From: Mauremys mutica
Taxonomy: Eukaryota; Chordata; Testudines; Geoemydidae
Assembly (NCBI RefSeq): GCF_020497125.1
Contig: NW_025422983.1
Coordinates: 1 to 64,000, forward strand
Direction of reading: 5' to 3'
DNA length: 64,000 nt
Within the stretch, counting starts at the first letter, position 1; every line of letters begins with the position of its first letter. The notes under the pieces are model-generated. The model did not search any database, had not been told where the DNA came from, and saw only the letters and a program-made list of their open reading frames with translations. Positions 60,621 through 64,000 of the stretch are shown piece by piece. The translations under genes were made by a program, and so were the position numbers.

Positions 60621-61465
60621 CTGAGATCAGGGCTCTTATCGTACTGGGCGTGGCTCACGCCTGGCCTGAGATCAGGTCTCCCAGTGGGCCGGGCACTGCA
60701 CAAACCCTGACCGACTTTGGGGCACTGGCTGTGCCAGGAACTGCACAGACCCCTACAGAGAGCAGGGACCTTGTTGTGCCGGGTGCTACAGTGACCCTGA
60801 CTGAGCTCCGGGCCCCTGTTGTGCCAGGCTCTGCATCAACACCAAGTGAAATCAGGCTCCCATTGTGCTAGGTGCTGCAGACACAGCAAACAAACTCAGG
60901 GACCTTGTTGTTCCTGGAGCTGCAGAGACCCCAAGTGAGTTCTGGGCCCTGTTCTGCCAGGTGCTGCAGAGACCCTAACAGAGGTCAGATCCCACTGTTG
61001 TGAGAGGTGCTGTGGAGACCCCAAGTGAGATCTGTGCCACTGTTGTGCTGGGCACTGCAGAGACCCCACAGACATTAGGTCCCCCATTGTGCCAGGTAAA
61101 ACAGACCTGGACCGAGATCACGGCCCCCCCTTGTGCCGGGCAGCGCACGACTGCGGCCCAGATAGCTGCCTCCATTGTTCAGGGTACTTGAGAAACCTCG
61201 ACTGAGATCTGTGTCCCTGTTGGACCTGGCCCTGCACTGACCCCGACCCAGATCATGCCCCACCACTGTACTGGGCACTGCACTGACCCTGGCAGAGATC
61301 CTGGCCCCACATTTTGCCAGATACTGCAGGGACTCCAAACAAAATCCGGGATCCTGTAATGCTGGGAGTTGCAGAGTCCCCGACTGAGGTCAGGCCCCTG
61401 TTGTGCAGGGCTCTGCACAGACACTGAGATCAGGGTCCCCATTGTGACTGGTGCTGCAAAGACAC
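60620..61465 (+). repeat. ~45-bp degenerate tandem array, about 18 units
   Basis: Consensus roughly 'gttgtgccaggtgctgcagagaccc..actgagatcaggccc'. Unit starts at about 60691, 60737, 60781, 60827, 60871, 60915, 60960, 61004, 61051, 61095, 61138, 61181, 61226, 61273, 61319, 61363, 61408 and 61450, so spacing is 41-47 bp. Because 45 is a multiple of 3, frames with 15-residue repeats appear, but 44- and 46-bp units break them, so it is not coding. Confidence 0.9.
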
Positions 61466-61479
61466 CAAGGGTATCTCTA

Positions 61480-61745
61480 CCCTGCCATTAAAACCCCCCA
61501 GCTGGCCCATGCCAGGTGACTCAGGCTCACAGGGCTCAGGCGAAGGGGCTGTTTAATTGCAGTGTAGATGTCTGGGCTCGGGCTGGAGCCAGGCTGTAGG
61601 ACCCTGCGAGGTGGGAGGGTGCCAGACCTTGGACTGCAGCCCCAGCCGGAACATGGACACCACAATTAAACAGCCCCACAGCCTGAGCCGTGTGAGCCCA
61701 AGTCAGCGGGCACGGGCCAGCCGTCGGTGTCTAACAAGTTTTCAT
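61480..61745. mobile_element. Fold-back MITE
   Basis: Two inverted arms of about 65 bp (about 61500-61565 and 61660-61725), e.g. 'ggggctgtttaattg' against 'aattaaacagcccc', and 'ggctcacagggctcaggc' against 'gcctgagccgtgtgagcc', around a loop of about 95 bp. No coding sequence. A diverged relative is near 6.1-6.3 kb. Confidence 0.75.
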
Positions 61746-61849
61746 GGAGAATTTGGGGCAAAACTGGGAACTGAACCCAGATTGTTTGAATTCTTGCCTC
61801 TCCCCTTAACCCCAAGCCCAGCGTGTGTGTGTACAGCGTTGTTTTGGTC

Positions 61850-62040
61850 TGTGTTTGCTTTGCATTGGCTTCCAAAGGAGGCTGTGGAATTTCCTTCATT
61901 GGAGGTTTTTAAGACCAGGTTAGAGATGCACCAGTCTGGGAATGTCTAGGGATACTTGGGTTCTGCCTCAGCACAGGGGGCTGGAGTAGACGCCCTCTCA
62001 AGATCCCTTCCAGGCCTACACTGAAATAATTCTCTTTTGT
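61850..62040 (+). mobile_element. CR1 LINE 3' end
   Basis: Reads 'tcattggaggtttttaagaccaggttag' through 'gacgccctctcaagatcccttccaggcc', the CR1 3' region. Confidence 0.75.
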
Positions 62041-62374
62041 GCTGTGTCCTGTTCTACGCTGAGCTGTTTTGCATGGGGCCATTTGGAACTGTGATCGCAC
62101 CATGTTGTGTAGCAGTTTTGTGGTGCATTGTTTTGCCTCAGCTTGTTTGGTGCCTGTGCTGTGTTGGTTTGAGTTGAGCTATTTTCCGTTGTGTACTTTT
62201 GTCCTAGGATGTCGTCGTTTGCATCGTGTTACTTTCTTTTCCTTTGTATTGTCATTTTATGCTGTGGAGTGTAGGTTGTGTTTTTTTCCCCCCTGAATTG
62301 CCTGACATTATGTTGTGGTGGGTTTTATTCTGTATGTTGTGTTTTTATATATATATATATTGCATTGCATCCTA

Positions 62375-62560
62375 GACATGTAGGGCCAGATAGGACCTCA
62401 AGATGTCATCAAGTCCAGCTCTCTGCCGAGACAGGACCAAGTATCTGTAGATTATCTCTGACAGAGCTTTGTCCTGCCTGTCCGTAAAAACTTCCAGGGA
62501 CAGAGACTCCCCAGCCCCCCTTGTAAGACTATTCCCGAGCTGACCTGCCTTAGCTCTGGG
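62375..62560 (-). mobile_element. CR1 LINE 3' end, minus strand
   Basis: Reverse complement of a CR1 terminus ('gggccagataggacctcaag', 'catcaagtccagctctctgc'). It is preceded by a short (TA)n run at about 62347-62361. Confidence 0.7.
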
Positions 62561-63490
62561 GACACCCACACAGACTGTAGTGGTGAGCAGCTCTGGAGAG
62601 GGAAGACCCCAGTGAGTGGCAGCTGGGTAAAGAGACTAAAGTTGGGAGGAGAAACATTGACGTTTCCAGGGTCACCCAGGCTGTCTGTGACTGAGCTAGA
62701 AATAGGTTCTAGTGCCACCGTACTGCTGTTTCTGAAGGTCTCTGCCACCCTGGTGTTTTAGGCACTGGTGCAAACCCTTAGTACAGACAGAATTTACACT
62801 AGTGCACTCTGATTGGTACTGGTGCACCATGTCCCAGTTTGAAGGTTTGAGGGGGCGGGGGGAAGGTGACCTCACAGAGGCCTGGGGCTGGCTGAACAGT
62901 GCAGCTGGGAAGGGAGGGGCAGCAGTGAGTGCTGGAGGTATGAGCCAGGAGCACAGCCCCACAGGGCTGGACACTGACTTCTCCTGACCCAGGGGACACC
63001 CCCCCAGCGAGGTGGTTTGTCCAGGGATGCACAGGCTGTCTGGGCAGGGCAGCTCAGCTGCAGTCCCTGCACACCTCTTCCTGCAGCCTAATACAGTGTG
63101 CTCTGGGGACCTTTCCAAGCTGCGGGTGACAGGGCTCTGGAGCTAACAGGGTCTGTTCCTGGCTCTGTTACAGACCTGTTCAGTGACCGTGGGGAAGTCA
63201 CAGCCCCTCTCTCTGTAACACTGTCTTCAGTGACTCGAGAGCACGAGCACCAGCCTCGGGCAGACTGGTAAGAAGCAGGGAACAAACCCCAAATTGGGTG
63301 TGAGGTCTGTATGGAGATTTCACCAACCAAGAATCCAGTGTAAACGCTTCAGGCTCTGTAACAGCATTAACATGGAATCACAGACAGTCCCCTTGGGTGA
63401 TCCCATATATCTTTCTGAGCCACCCCCCCCCCACGCTATAAAAACTCCACTGCCCATGTGGGCCACAATAACTGGTTTTCTGCATATAAA
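62561..63490. other. Terminal spacer
   Basis: Mixed-composition DNA with no supported gene or repeat. Confidence 0.45.
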
Positions 63491-63493
63491 ATC

Positions 63494-63753
63494 CAGGGCT
63501 GGCGTTGGGGGCAGCAAGCAGGGCAACTGCCTGGGGCCCCATGCCACAGGGGCCCCCACAAAGCTACATTGCTCAGGCTTTGGCTTCAGCCCTGAGTGGT
63601 GGGGCTCAGGGACCCAGACTTCATCCCCATGCGCTGGGACTTCAGCTTTCTGCCCTGGGCCTCAGCGAGTCTAATGCCGGCCTTGCTTGGCAGCCCCCTG
63701 AAAGCTGCTCACGGTCCCCCAGGGGGCCCCAGACCCCTGGTTGAGAACCACTG
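63494..63753. mobile_element. hAT-related MITE, composite
   Basis: Right end 'gttgagaaccactg' and internal 'gagtctaatgccggccttg' match the element at 41796-42090. The left end 'cagggctggcgttggggg' looks like another repeat and no target duplication is evident. Confidence 0.6.
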
Positions 63754-64000
63754 CCTTACCCCATGAGTCACAGCAATGTTCAAGTTACTGCAAGTCCCAA
63801 AGGACCAGTCACTTCCTTAGGTCAACTGAATCTTAGATCTTCCAACAAAGACAACACTTGTAGCCAGTCCTGTCATAACCTGTATTAAGACTTATTTAAA
63901 AGGACAGGAGAGTTGTTTACAAAGTTAAAGCAGGTAATCCTATAGATGCAGATGAGTTGCAGTCTTAAATTTCAAAGGTAATAGAAGCTTCTATAATAAG

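Noticed and set aside
60581..60871. Frame with 15-residue repeats in the 45-bp array
   Set aside because: Unit lengths of 44 and 46 bp break the frame along the array and there is no start or splice context; not selected as protein.

Overview
This is a stretch of vertebrate nuclear DNA, most likely from a turtle or another non-avian sauropsid. The evidence is the repeat mix: many CR1 LINE pieces (with 3' ends of the 'gaccatctagtccag' type), a Penelope-like retroelement, MIR/CORE-SINE cores, hAT-type miniature elements and a gammaretrovirus-like endogenous retrovirus (ERV). Genes are sparse, intron-rich and on the minus strand. The species call is inference; no search could be run.

The protein-coding content is a pair of KRAB zinc-finger genes, both on the minus strand, made by tandem segmental duplication. 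Unit 1 covers about 15.26-30.92 kb and unit 2 about 49.74-59.24 kb. Each has a start exon (MAA-), a 127-nt KRAB-A exon, a 105-nt KRAB-B exon and one large zinc-finger exon. The exon phases (0/1/1) join into open frames of 428 and 325 codons. Unit 1 carries two start-exon/KRAB-A cassettes. Unit 2 lacks the interval matching 22.06-27.50 kb and so has one. Decay differs: unit 1 has a nonsense codon in its last finger linker and a Trp-to-Gly change in one KRAB-A; unit 2 has lost the AG acceptor of its only KRAB-A exon. Unit 2 starts at a strong CpG island (59.2-59.8 kb) with NRF1, ZNF143-like and ETS/CRE-like sites. Unit 1 stops short of any equivalent island and has a smaller CpG-rich patch with two E2F-like sites at 32.1 kb.

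The second theme is about twelve tRNA genes and tRNA-derived pseudogenes (Ser, Thr, Gly x3, Val x2, Tyr with intron, Phe fragment, Glu, Cys, Ser-like). Most cluster between 38.4 and 51.8 kb. They show CpG decay, including in the B box, and several have shifted anticodons. One tRNA-Val(AAC) at 47.07 kb still folds perfectly.

The rest is repeats. 1-3.2 kb: 5' end of a minus-strand ERV with LTR and a tRNA-Pro primer site; a solo LTR lies at 7.2 kb. 8.7-11.9 kb: a 3-kb inverted repeat with further copies at 36-37 kb and 43.4-43.9 kb. 13.9-15.26 kb: a G-rich 47-bp minisatellite. 31.0-31.6 kb: a degenerate array of about 50 bp. 45.1-46.8 kb: a Penelope-like element with RT and GIY-YIG remnants. 60.6-61.5 kb: a 45-bp tandem array. 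I see no bacterial-type operon, CRISPR or rRNA.
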